The notes below the pieces were generated by a model that was not told the DNA's origin, ran no database searches, and saw only the letters and a list, made by a program, of their open reading frames with translations. The translations under genes and the position numbers were made by a program. Source: Pseudosulfitobacter koreensis (GTDB taxonomy: Bacteria; Pseudomonadota; Alphaproteobacteria; Rhodobacterales; Rhodobacteraceae). From it: a stretch of DNA of 64,000 nt. This document shows positions 1 to 7,964 of this stretch, piece after piece; position 1 is the first letter of the stretch; each line of letters begins with the position of its first letter. The DNA lies in assembly GCF_024733015.1 (NCBI RefSeq), contig NZ_JANKJG010000004.1:1-64000 (forward strand). Reading direction: 5' to 3'.

Positions 1-366
1 GAAGACATCCGCGCTGCTGTCAAAGCGATGTTCACCGATCCCCACCACCTGCGTGTCGAAGACCCGGGACGTGTTGAGGGGCATGTGGTCTTCACCTATC
101 TCGACGCCTTCGACCCCGACCAAAAAGCGCTTGCCGAGCTCAAGGCGCACTATCAGAGCGGCGGGCTTGGCGATGGTAAGATTAAGGCGCGTCTGGAAGC
201 TATTCTTCAGGAGCTTATTGCTCCAATTCGAGCGCGCAGGACCCAGCTATCCCAAGACCGAGCGTACATCCTTGAGGTGATCAAAGAAGGCACGGAGCGC
301 GCGCGCGAGCGCACCGAGGCGACAAAGCGCGATGTGGTGAATGCCTTGGGTCTGTTCCAATTTTAG
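1..366 (+). CDS. trpS: Tryptophanyl-tRNA synthetase, C-terminal part (5' end outside the window)
   Basis: Charges tRNA-Trp with tryptophan in the cytoplasm. The reading frame is open from base 1, so only the last 121 residues are present. They match the C-terminal, anticodon-binding half of class Ic TrpRS: an MFTDP segment, HLRVEDPG, VVFTYLDAF, a GLGD turn and a long terminal helix. The Rossmann fold with the HIGH and KMSKS signatures lies upstream of the window. The gene ends in TAG at 364-366 and faces the opposite-strand gene ending at 595. The 228 bases between them show no clear terminator. I see no damage in this part. Confidence 0.9.
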   Translation, partial: EDIRAAVKAMFTDPHHLRVEDPGRVEGHVVFTYLDAFDPDQKALAELKAHYQSGGLGDGKIKARLEAILQELIAPIRARRTQLSQDRAYILEVIKEGTERARERTEATKRDVVNALGLFQF

Positions 367-594
367 GAAAGCGGAGGCGGGCGATCCGGATGAATCTGTT
401 TCGTCCGCCGACCGACGTTTCATCCTATAAAATGCTGCGCAATGCGCGAATGTCCGATCGACGGACTGCGCCGCTGCATTGAAAGGACTTGGTCAATGGC
501 AGCAAAGGGCCGTTCTTAGTCTTCAACGATCACCATACATGACCGTCGCGGCAGTGCTGAGGAAGTCTACAGGTCGATTGGGAAGCGGTCCCCA

Positions 595-2154
595 TCACTT
601 CCACTCGCCGACCGCATCCTTGGTCAAGAGAAAGAAGTAGGGCGCCACTCCGCGCATATTCATGAGGCCGAGAATGCGCCGTTCGTCGATGCGGCGGAAG
701 TGGTCGACGATGGGCTGCCGGTCGTAGACCATCGCCGCGCTCGCGCTTCCGCGGAACCCGACCGTGGCAAGCCGCGCGGCAGGCCCCGAAGCGCGCAAAA
801 GGCGACGACACAGCCTGAAGGCAGTGCGGGTTGCGGCGCTTTTTGCAACGCGCGGCCAGCGCAGTGCGATGCGGACAGGCATCAGGCGCGGGTCGAGCGC
901 GATGCCGGGCTCGAAGACCAGCGGATCGACGTGATCGACGCTGGCGAAGTGTTTCCCGTGCCAGCCGAGATGCTCCAGCAGGCCGTCGAGGGAATGCCCC
1001 GTCGGCAACCCGCCCCCCCGCCAAGCGCCCAACATCTCATCCGGCATGACGGGCGGGAGTGTGTCGAACCGTGCGAGTGCCGCCTCGGTCGAAACGCCCT
1101 CGCGGCGCCAACGGCGGACCCAGTTCGGTCCGGTCTCGAGACCGGGCGCGACCCGCGCGGGCTCTGCGTCCTGACCGAGCGCGTCCGCCAGTTCCGCCTC
1201 GAGCGCGCCGGGCCTGTCGGCATAGCGCGCCGAGTGGTGGAAGCCGATGACCCGGCGCGCACCCGCAGCCCGCGCAATCTCACCGGCAGCGCGCGCGGTG
1301 AGATGTGCCGTCGCCTTGGCCAAGTCGCGATCATCGTCGAGAAAGGGAGTTTCGATGAACAAGTGATCGGCATTCTGGGCAAGGCGCATGATCTGGGTGC
1401 GGTTCGCCTCCGTATCGGCTGCGTCGGTGACGTAGACGACCCGCTGGCCGGAACCGACCCGGAAGGCTTGGCCTCGCAGGTCACCGAGACGCCGGGTGCC
1501 GTAGCCGGGCACGTCCACATCGTGATCGTCCGGGGCGCCGCTGCGGATCGCGCTCTTGGCGGCCTCGAGCCATGGTCCCACGGGTAAACCCATGCCATCG
1601 AGCGCGGTCTTCCAGACGTTGACGCGAAGGCTTTCCTGAAAGGCGAAAGCGAGCGACGGGATGCCGTGGTCGAGTGCTACCGCTTCCACGCTGAAATCCT
1701 CGTCGGCGAGCACGACGCCTTCGGGCAGGTCCGCCGGAGCAAGGTCGCGGCGGTGAAAGGCGTCGTGAGCGCGGAACTCGGCCGCTCGCACGATCCGGGT
1801 TCCATCGAACTCCTGCACCGTGAGACGGAAGTTGGTGGAGGTTTCGTCGAGAAGGTTCCAGGTGAACGCGTTGAGGCGGCTCTCGACCTGACGAACGAAG
1901 CCCGCGGGACCGGTCATGCAGAGCGGGCGCGGCCGGTTGAGGCGCAGGCGTAGCAGCCGGTCAGTGCCCGCAACGTGGTCCATGTGGGCATGCGAGACGA
2001 ACACGTGGCTGACCCGCAGAAGCTCGCGCGGGGTCAGCGGCGACAGGTCGCCCATGTCAAAAAGCATGGCGCGCCGGCCGAAGCGGAAGTCGAGATAGAC
2101 GCCGGGATCGCCTTCGGGCGGGTTAACCAAGCGGGGCTGCACAAGCTGGGTCAT
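595..2154 (-). CDS. Metallo-beta-lactamase-fold hydrolase fused to a GXWXG/DUF4334 domain
   Basis: This 519-residue protein has two recognisable parts. Residues about 1-345 are a metallo-beta-lactamase fold of the RNase Z-like kind, with the metal motif H55-A-H57-M-D59-H60, a later GIPSLAF segment and a terminal FHHSARY histidine region. Residues about 366-519 look like GXWXG plus DUF4334: GAWRGGGLPTGH at about 376, LDGLLEHLGWHGKHF, then MVYDRQPIVDHFR and ILGLMNMRG. The two halves are normally separate proteins, so this is a fusion. The reaction is unknown; phosphodiester or ester hydrolysis is only an inference from the fold. I use the ATG at 2154; an in-frame start at 2250 would add 32 atypical residues and nearly touch the upstream hydrolase gene. 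Confidence 0.75.
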   Translation of the reverse strand: MTQLVQPRLVNPPEGDPGVYLDFRFGRRAMLFDMGDLSPLTPRELLRVSHVFVSHAHMDHVAGTDRLLRLRLNRPRPLCMTGPAGFVRQVESRLNAFTWNLLDETSTNFRLTVQEFDGTRIVRAAEFRAHDAFHRRDLAPADLPEGVVLADEDFSVEAVALDHGIPSLAFAFQESLRVNVWKTALDGMGLPVGPWLEAAKSAIRSGAPDDHDVDVPGYGTRRLGDLRGQAFRVGSGQRVVYVTDAADTEANRTQIMRLAQNADHLFIETPFLDDDRDLAKATAHLTARAAGEIARAAGARRVIGFHHSARYADRPGALEAELADALGQDAEPARVAPGLETGPNWVRRWRREGVSTEAALARFDTLPPVMPDEMLGAWRGGGLPTGHSLDGLLEHLGWHGKHFASVDHVDPLVFEPGIALDPRLMPVRIALRWPRVAKSAATRTAFRLCRRLLRASGPAARLATVGFRGSASAAMVYDRQPIVDHFRRIDERRILGLMNMRGVAPYFFLLTKDAVGEWK

Positions 2155-2251
2155 GCGTTTACTATAGCAGAAGGGTTGCAGCTTCGCTTGGCACGGGCGC
2201 ACATCAAGGCGAGACAGGCTGCGCCAACCACACAAGCCCTTGCTTCGCAAC

Positions 2252-3037
2252 TCAATTCTGCACCGTCTTCAGGATAACCTCTGCTGCCTCCGTCGGGCGG
2301 TCCCATTGCGGAAAGTGGCCGCACCGGTCGAACCAGTGCAGTTCAGCCGTCGGAAAGGCCGCCTGCGCGCGCTCCGCTTGGCGGGGCAGCAGGAGCCGGT
2401 CCTGGCGACCCCAGCCGATCGTCACCCGTCCGGGCGGTGTCGTCGTTCCATCCTGCAACGGGCCACGCGCCAGTTCGCTCAACATTGCATCGAAGACGTT
2501 CGTCTCGGCGATCGACGTCAGTTCATTCTGAACCAGCTGGGGGTCAAGGTCGCCGGGATGTGCCGACAGTTGGGCCAGCAGCACCGTGCGCGCGGCCCGG
2601 CTTTGCGACAGTGTCGGGATACGCCGCCGCAAGAGCCGCACCAGCCGGACCGACGCAGCCAAGGTCGAGCGGAACCAGGCGGTTTCCCAGCCGCGCCAGA
2701 AACCGCCCGGATCATAGGCAACCGTGTGGCCGCCCGTTCCGCGCCTTGCCAGTTCCAAGACCATCCGGGCTCCGACGGAGCTGCCGACGGTATCGACGCC
2801 CGCCAAACCGTTCCTGTCGATGAAGCGGTCCAGCGCATCCGCGTAGGCGGCGATGGTCTGGCGCCCCGCAAGCGGCGGAGACTGCCCATGGCCCGGCAGA
2901 TCGACCAGCACCACCTCGCGCGCGCGCGCGAGTGTCGGCACGATGCTGTCCCAAGAGCGCATGCTTCCGCCCAACCCGTGCACCAAAAGCAAAGGTTGAC
3001 CGGCACCCTGTCGTTCGAAGTTCAAGTCCATGCTCAT
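2252..3037 (-). CDS. Alpha/beta-fold hydrolase
   Basis: A 261-residue alpha/beta hydrolase. An HGLGGS oxyanion segment is near the start, a GHGQS turn follows, and the nucleophile elbow reads GSSVG. The acid is probably the Asp in GRQDRLLLP and the base the His in CGHFPQWDRP. This is the order of esterases, lipases and C-C bond hydrolases of the family. The substrate cannot be told from sequence. It is on the same strand as, and 97 bases upstream of, the MBL/DUF4334 fusion, so the two may be cotranscribed. A TTG at 3040 lies one codon upstream; I prefer the ATG at 3037. No strong ribosome binding site is visible. Confidence 0.8.
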   Translation of the reverse strand: MSMDLNFERQGAGQPLLLVHGLGGSMRSWDSIVPTLARAREVVLVDLPGHGQSPPLAGRQTIAAYADALDRFIDRNGLAGVDTVGSSVGARMVLELARRGTGGHTVAYDPGGFWRGWETAWFRSTLAASVRLVRLLRRRIPTLSQSRAARTVLLAQLSAHPGDLDPQLVQNELTSIAETNVFDAMLSELARGPLQDGTTTPPGRVTIGWGRQDRLLLPRQAERAQAAFPTAELHWFDRCGHFPQWDRPTEAAEVILKTVQN

Positions 3038-3395
3038 CAACGATCTGCAAAGGGTTTGGTTTCATGGCAGACTGTGCGGCTACCGCCGATGCCGTATCCT
3101 GTCCGGCCGCTGGAGGAGCAACAAGCTGTCATTGATCATGTGAGCACTCTCACAAGCCATTCGACCTCCCACTGGCGTTTGCATTTCGTGGTCCAATTCG
3201 AGCTCAGAATCTGTGGAAGGGCCACCAACCAAAGGTGCGCGACGAGGAAGAGTTCCTGTCAATCGCACTGCGGAAATCGAGCGACGCATCATCTCGCGGA
3301 TGCAGCGAATGGCCGGTTCGGTGACGCTGCAACGCAGCTTCCGAACAGACGATCAGTGTCCGGTCTGGGCCGGAAGCCACTTCTCCACGCGCCGT
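3038..3395. other. Gene-free stretch with one short inverted repeat
   Basis: These 358 bases lie between two minus-strand genes. The reading frames here show no recognisable motif and look like chance high-GC frames. The only structure I see is GTGAG-CACT-CTCAC at 3140-3153, a perfect 5-bp inverted repeat about 100 bases upstream of the alpha/beta hydrolase start. It could be an operator. Otherwise I see nothing. Confidence 0.4.
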
Positions 3396-4520
3396 TTAGA
3401 TCCGGCCCTGTTGTTCGACCTTGTCCCAGAATGCCTGTTTGCGTGGATGCCTGCGGCGCAGGTCGTCGACAAAGGCCTCGTGGCTTTGAAAGGCGCCGTA
3501 ATCCGCAATCGCCAGATCGGCCTGGGCGCAGGAGGCGAGATGCCTTGCGGCATGCCGGTAGCGTTTGGCGCGGTTGTTTTGAAGCGCAAAGGTGATCATC
3601 AACCGCCACACCAGTGTTGCGGCCAGGGGATGTTCGGCCTTGAGTAACTCGGATGCCGGGGTAAGGATTTCATAGGCATTGCCATCCAGCTCTGCGTGAC
3701 GGGACAGTATCACGTCAGCGGCAAGCCCTGGGTCGGGCCAACTCACACAGAAGACGAGGCCCTGGAGCAGGTCGGGGTAGGTGCGCACATGGGTGCGGGC
3801 ATTCAGCAGCGCCTCATCATCGTCGAAATCGTGCAGGCGCGAGAGATAGCGGCGCAGGGTCTCCGCGCAAAGCCTGGTTTCAAACCGGGTCCACATGGCG
3901 CTGCGCAGGTTTGCCTCCTCGCCCAAGGCGTCGAGGCAGGCGAAATGGGCGCTGTCGACCTCGGGCGAGTCAAAGGCGCGGCCTTTGCCCTTCTCAGAGG
4001 CGATGCAGGTTTCCATGATCCGCAGGGCGTCTTCGGCCCGGCCCGCTTTTAAGAGCCGTCGCGCTGCATTCGGTGCAATCGTGTGATACGTCAGTTGCTG
4101 CGCGCTATACTGCGACAGCCACGCATCCACATCGCCCTGGGCATCGGCAACGTCCGACAGGATCATCCTGAGCGTTCTGTCGTGGCTGTCCTTTGCCATT
4201 TCAAGGCGGCGCTCGACGCTCATGAGAACCCCGAAATACTCGGTTTCGTCCAAGGTGATGGGCGCATCCATCGCAGCTTCCGCACGTACCCTGAGCGCGG
4301 TCAAACCCTGATCACCCAATGCCTCGGACAAGGCAGGGATAACGCCGTCAAATTCGCCATAGCCGTTGTCTTGGAGGGCCTCGAACACCTGATCCGCAAG
4401 CAGCTCGGCGTTGCGATCGAGACGTGGGGCGAGGGTTTGGATCGCATCCATCGCAGCATCCATGACGTCGCCGATCGTACCATTGCTGTCGTCGGTGAGG
4501 AGATATCGAACCCTGATCAC
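3396..4520 (-). CDS. DUF6880-like protein, probably missing its N-terminus
   Basis: A helical 374-residue protein of unknown function. The segments DDSNGTIGDVM, VFEALQDNGYGEFDG, the AKRYRHAARHL block and the ending RRRHPRKQAFW resemble what I remember of alphaproteobacterial DUF6880 proteins. Those are longer: about 100 or more residues normally precede the DDS.GT.GDV segment, which here begins at residue 10. Upstream in frame there are only 14 codons before a stop at 4560-4562, and they do not resemble the family. The gene begins at GTG with GGAGG five bases upstream, so the short form may still be translated. It is divergent from the integrase module, which suggests loss of the 5' end during insertion or a later deletion. 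Confidence 0.6.
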   Translation of the reverse strand: MIRVRYLLTDDSNGTIGDVMDAAMDAIQTLAPRLDRNAELLADQVFEALQDNGYGEFDGVIPALSEALGDQGLTALRVRAEAAMDAPITLDETEYFGVLMSVERRLEMAKDSHDRTLRMILSDVADAQGDVDAWLSQYSAQQLTYHTIAPNAARRLLKAGRAEDALRIMETCIASEKGKGRAFDSPEVDSAHFACLDALGEEANLRSAMWTRFETRLCAETLRRYLSRLHDFDDDEALLNARTHVRTYPDLLQGLVFCVSWPDPGLAADVILSRHAELDGNAYEILTPASELLKAEHPLAATLVWRLMITFALQNNRAKRYRHAARHLASCAQADLAIADYGAFQSHEAFVDDLRRRHPRKQAFWDKVEQQGRI

Positions 4521-4581
4521 AGCCGCCTCCGGATACAGAAAAATGAGCCGACCTCCTGATCATCAGTCAGGAGAATTCAAA

Positions 4582-4785
4582 ATGTCCGCACCGAAACTCA
4601 CTCAGGCGTCCGTGAAGAATGCGATCGCCGCCGCCGCCGACCTTACCCCCACCGCCTTGGTCGTTCAGCCGAACGGCAGCCTGCGGCTGGAATTTCTCCC
4701 GGAACAATTGAATAATGCCACCAACTCGGAGCCGCTGGCGCCGAACGGTCAGGCGCCGAAGAAGTGGAGAGGGGCACAACGATGA
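4582..4785 (+). CDS. Small protein upstream of and coupled to the integrase
   Basis: A 67-residue protein starting at ATG 4582 with a strong AGGAG eight bases upstream. It is slightly basic at the end, with a short helical N-terminus (KLTQASVKNAIAAAA) followed by LVVQPNGSLRLEF. I do not recognise a domain. Small genes of this size often sit directly before tyrosine integrases in alphaproteobacterial islands, and some act as excisionases or directionality factors; that role is only inferred here. Its TGA overlaps the integrase ATG as ATGA at 4782-4785, so translation is probably coupled. Confidence 0.7.
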   Translation: MSAPKLTQASVKNAIAAAADLTPTALVVQPNGSLRLEFLPEQLNNATNSEPLAPNGQAPKKWRGAQR

Positions 4786-6059
4786 AATTTGAGTTCAAAG
4801 GACTCCTCGATGACAAGACGGCGGCGGGAACTGTCAGATGGCGTGTTCGCGTGGAAGGCGACCGAGACAAAAAAATCCCGATCCCTATGGGGCCGGGAAA
4901 ACCTGGCTTCCACGAACACTACAATGCCGCTCGCGCGGGCCAAAAGCTCGAAATGAGGAAACCAGAAAAGCCGAGGAAGGGTACTCTCGACGAGCTTTGC
5001 GACAAGCACCTCGAATGGCTGAAAACGCAGGTAAAAGCTGGCAGTATGTCAAAAGGCACCCTGACAAGCCGTCAGACAGGATTTAAGCAAGCTTGCGACA
5101 CACTTGATCTTGACGGCGATCGTATGGGGTCCTTGGACTCCGACCTGCCCGAAGAAGCGTTCATTCATATTCAAGACGGCTTCGGAGTTCTCACGGCTGC
5201 CGCTGACACTTGCCTCAAGGCGCTTCGCGCTGCGTATCGTTGGGGAGCCAAGCGCGGTTATCCCAAGAATAGTCCTGTCTTCGCAGTGGAGAACATCCAC
5301 ACAGCCGGTGGAGGCGCCAAGCCCTGGAAGCCTGAGGACGTCGAGAAGTTTCTGACTGCCCATGGCTCCGGGACCATGGCGCGGCTGTGGTTTTGCCTCG
5401 CTTATGACAGCCACAGCCGGATCGGCGATACTCATCGCCTTGGCAGGAAGAACGAAGCGATGTACGAGGGCGATCGTTACCTTGAGTGGCAACCCTCAAA
5501 AAAGGGTTCGGCGTTCGTCTCGATTCCCTTGGGTAATATGCTTGCAACGGAGCTGGCATTGCATGACGAACGCAATACCTACCTGTTGACCGAGCAAGGG
5601 AAACCGTTCGCCTCCTCCGGCTCACTCGATAACCGGGTTCGCAAGTGGATCATCGCTGCCGGTCTCTGCGTCGATGCGAAGGATGAAGAGGGTAATCCGA
5701 TCTATGTGGGTAAGGGCAAGCGGAAGGTCGTGAAGAAAAGGTCCACGCGTTCACAGCATTGGATCCGGAAGGGCGTCGCAGAGCTCATGGCTGAACGTGG
5801 CGCGACCGAATACGAACTCATGGCCGCCTTCGGTTGGACTGAGGCGAAGGCCGCCAGCGTCTACACCAAGAACTTCCAGCGCCGCGGCGCTGCAACGGCG
5901 GCTTCCAAGCGCATGGCTGAGATGAAAGGTGGACCACGGCCCGAAACTCGTGGTCCACATGCGGACCAAGAGGCCAATAAAATAGGGCTTTCGGGGAACA
6001 AGTGGCAGCCCGTAGGGGAGTCGAACCCCTCTTTTCAGGTTGAAAACCTGACGTCCTAA
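4782..6059 (+). CDS. Tyrosine site-specific integrase
   Basis: A 425-residue phage or island integrase. A core-binding domain of about residues 65-165 is followed by a catalytic domain. The likely catalytic set is R213 (in HSRIGDTHRL), H326 and R329 (HWIR), W352 (FGWTEAKAASVY) and the nucleophile Y361. The start ATG overlaps the stop of the preceding small gene, with a purine-rich GGAGAGGGG upstream; a GTG at 4764 is possible but less likely. The last 18 or so codons (from about W408 to the stop) lie inside the tRNA-Glu gene read antisense, the classic sign of an element integrated in the 3' end of a tRNA. Its base composition is less GC-rich than the neighbours. Other element genes are few or lost. 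Confidence 0.9.
   Translation: MKFEFKGLLDDKTAAGTVRWRVRVEGDRDKKIPIPMGPGKPGFHEHYNAARAGQKLEMRKPEKPRKGTLDELCDKHLEWLKTQVKAGSMSKGTLTSRQTGFKQACDTLDLDGDRMGSLDSDLPEEAFIHIQDGFGVLTAAADTCLKALRAAYRWGAKRGYPKNSPVFAVENIHTAGGGAKPWKPEDVEKFLTAHGSGTMARLWFCLAYDSHSRIGDTHRLGRKNEAMYEGDRYLEWQPSKKGSAFVSIPLGNMLATELALHDERNTYLLTEQGKPFASSGSLDNRVRKWIIAAGLCVDAKDEEGNPIYVGKGKRKVVKKRSTRSQHWIRKGVAELMAERGATEYELMAAFGWTEAKAASVYTKNFQRRGAATAASKRMAEMKGGPRPETRGPHADQEANKIGLSGNKWQPVGESNPSFQVENLTS
6003..6059. other. Probable attachment site of the integrated element
   Basis: The 3' part of tRNA-Glu (CCA, T arm, variable region, anticodon arm) overlaps the end of the integrase gene. In tRNA-targeting integrases this segment is the usual att core. 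I looked for a second copy in bases 1-4800. The longest match I saw is 8 bases (TCGAACCC near 4506), too short to count. The other end of the element is therefore outside the window or lost, and the exact core cannot be set. Confidence 0.5.
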
Positions 6060-6077
6060 CCGATAGACGAACGGGCC
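6003..6077 (-). tRNA. tRNA-Glu (anticodon UUC)
   Basis: A 75-nt tRNA including an encoded CCA at 6003-6005. The acceptor stem is GGCCCGT paired with ACGGGCT, giving a G1-U72 wobble, with discriminator G73. The anticodon stem CAGGT/ACCTG closes the loop TTTTCAA with UUC in the middle. The T arm AGGGG/CCCCT has loop TTCGACT. The integrase gene enters it from the 3' side and stops inside it at 6059, yet the tRNA is complete, as expected if the element carried a copy of the 3' part. Confidence 0.95.
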
Positions 6078-6156
6078 ACTGTCTTGTGAGGGGCTGATTA
6101 TGCAATCGCGCGGGATGGTGCAAGACCAAAAATGAAGTTCTTTCAGAAAATTCTGT

Positions 6157-7893
6157 TCAAGCCTCCGCAGCGTCCTCCAAACGCAGCTGAACGCTCTGCC
6201 GCCCGCGGTATGTGTTGATGTCCAGTCGCCCCGCCAGATGAAAGCGCGCGCCGCCGTGCCGTTCCAGCCGGGGCCCCAGCGGGCCATCATAGGCCCCGAA
6301 ACAGATGGCATCCATGCGCGGCCCGCCGATATCGCCAAAGCTGAGCTTCAGATGGCTTTCGCCGACCCGCTTGGCATGAAAGATCTGCATGTCTGCAAAG
6401 GCATAGCGCGGACCGGGGGCGGCGGCACCGTAAGGGCCTGCCTGCTCGATCATCTCGGCCAGTTCCACTTGCGCGGCACCGGGCATCATCGTGCCGTCCA
6501 GCCGCAGATCCGCCACGCCGATGCGGTCCGCCCCCTGTTTGGCCAGCAACGCGCCCAGCCGCGCCATCGCGTCCGGAATAAGCTCTTCACGCACTGTCAG
6601 CCCCGCAGCCATCTTGTGCCCGCCGCCCTTCAGCAGCAGCCCTTCGGCGGCCAGCCGCTGGATCGCGGCGCCCAGGTCAATGCCGGTGACCGACCGGCCC
6701 GAGCCTTTGCCGATGCCGTCCTCGATCCCGATCACCACGGCTGGACGGTTCGACGCCTCTTTCAGCCGTGCCGCGACGATGCCCACGACACCGGGGTGCC
6801 AGCCATCGCCTGCCGCCCAGGCCAGCGGTGCGTCGAAACCGCGTTCCTCGGCCTGCGCCATGGCAGATGCGCGCACGGCGGCCTCGATGTCGCGCCGCTC
6901 GGTGTTCAGAAGGTCCAGCCGCTCGGCCATCGCCGCAGCCTCGTGCGCGTCGGTCGTGGCCAGCAGACGCGCGCCCAGATCGGCCTGACCGATCCGCCCG
7001 CCCGCATTGATGCGCGGCCCCAGCAGATAGCCCAGATGATAGGCCGCAGGCGCCGTATCCAGCCGCGCCACATCCGCCAGTGCCGCCAGTCCTGCGCGGT
7101 CACGCGCGGCCATGACCCGCAGGCCCTGACGGACAAACGCGCGGTTGACCCCGATCAGCGGCGCCACATCCGCCACGGTGGCCAGCGCCACCAGATCCAG
7201 CATCCGCATCAGGTCCGGCCCGCTTTTGCCCGCGCCGCGCAACTGCCGCCCGCATTCGACCAGCATCAGGAACACCACGGCGGCGGCACAGAGATGCCCC
7301 AGATCGCCGTCTTCGTCCTGCCGGTTGGGGTTCACGACCGCCACCGCACCGGGCAGCGTCTCGCCACCCAGGTGGTGATCCAGCACGACCACATCCGCGC
7401 CGACCGCCGCCGAAATCGGCCCGTGCGACAGCGTTCCGCAATCCACGCAGATGATCAGGTCATGGGCCGCCGCCAATTCCGCCATCGCCGCATCATTGGG
7501 CCCATAGCCTTCGTCGATCCGGTCCGGCACATAGAGCGTCGCGCGCAGGCCCAGCTGCCGCAACCAGTCCAGCAACAAGGCCGCGGAACTGCCGCCATCC
7601 ACATCGTAATCGGCAAAGATCGCGATCCGCTCGCGCCGCGTCACTGCCTCCAGCACGCGCGAGGCGGCCTTTTCCATGTCCTTCAACAGGCGCGGGTCCG
7701 GCAGCAGATCGCGCAGGGCAGGGGCCAGGAACGCATCCGCTTCCTCTGCCACCACGCCACGCCGCGCCAGAACCTGCGCCACGGGCCCCGGCAGTCCCTT
7801 TAGCTGCACGATAAGATCGGCTGCCCGCTGCACTTCCACAGCAGGCCCGACCCAGCGCCGCCCGGTCAGGGATGTCTCAACGCCCAGATACAT
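6157..7893 (-). CDS. recJ: Single-stranded-DNA-specific 5'-3' exonuclease RecJ
   Basis: RecJ degrades 5' single strands in recombination and mismatch or excision repair. The 578-residue protein shows the DHH-family motifs in order: DYDVDG at 95-100, VDCG at 150-153, DHH at 172-174, and later LGPRINAGGRIG and the DHHA1 motif GGGHKMAAG. The length suits a RecJ with a C-terminal OB-like part. A GTG at 7899 gives two more residues, but the ATG at 7893 (MYLGVETSLTG) matches the start of relatives better. It lies downstream of glpX on the same strand with a repeat element between them. Metal binding and chemistry follow from the family. Confidence 0.93.
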   Translation of the reverse strand: MYLGVETSLTGRRWVGPAVEVQRAADLIVQLKGLPGPVAQVLARRGVVAEEADAFLAPALRDLLPDPRLLKDMEKAASRVLEAVTRRERIAIFADYDVDGGSSAALLLDWLRQLGLRATLYVPDRIDEGYGPNDAAMAELAAAHDLIICVDCGTLSHGPISAAVGADVVVLDHHLGGETLPGAVAVVNPNRQDEDGDLGHLCAAAVVFLMLVECGRQLRGAGKSGPDLMRMLDLVALATVADVAPLIGVNRAFVRQGLRVMAARDRAGLAALADVARLDTAPAAYHLGYLLGPRINAGGRIGQADLGARLLATTDAHEAAAMAERLDLLNTERRDIEAAVRASAMAQAEERGFDAPLAWAAGDGWHPGVVGIVAARLKEASNRPAVVIGIEDGIGKGSGRSVTGIDLGAAIQRLAAEGLLLKGGGHKMAAGLTVREELIPDAMARLGALLAKQGADRIGVADLRLDGTMMPGAAQVELAEMIEQAGPYGAAAPGPRYAFADMQIFHAKRVGESHLKLSFGDIGGPRMDAICFGAYDGPLGPRLERHGGARFHLAGRLDINTYRGRQSVQLRLEDAAEA

Positions 7894-7906
7894 GGCCACA
7901 TCCCAT

Positions 7907-7939
7907 CTTCATCTTGCCAAACAAACTCCCCCCGGAGGG
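7907..7939 (-). repeat. Intergenic repeat, copy A
   Basis: Read on the minus strand this copy gives CCGGGGGGAGTTTGTTTGGCA then AGATGAAG, very close to the tail of copy B at 12717-12743. It lies in the 71-base glpX-recJ gap and ends a few bases before the recJ start. It lacks the full GC hairpin arm seen in the other three copies. It may stop or attenuate transcription from glpX into recJ. Confidence 0.6.
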
Positions 7940-7964
7940 CCGATCAGCCCCACGCGGCGGGTTA

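Noticed and set aside
4506-4513. TCGAACCC near the DUF6880 start as a second attachment site
   Set aside because: Only 8 bases match the tRNA-Glu 3' part, and the flanks do not align.
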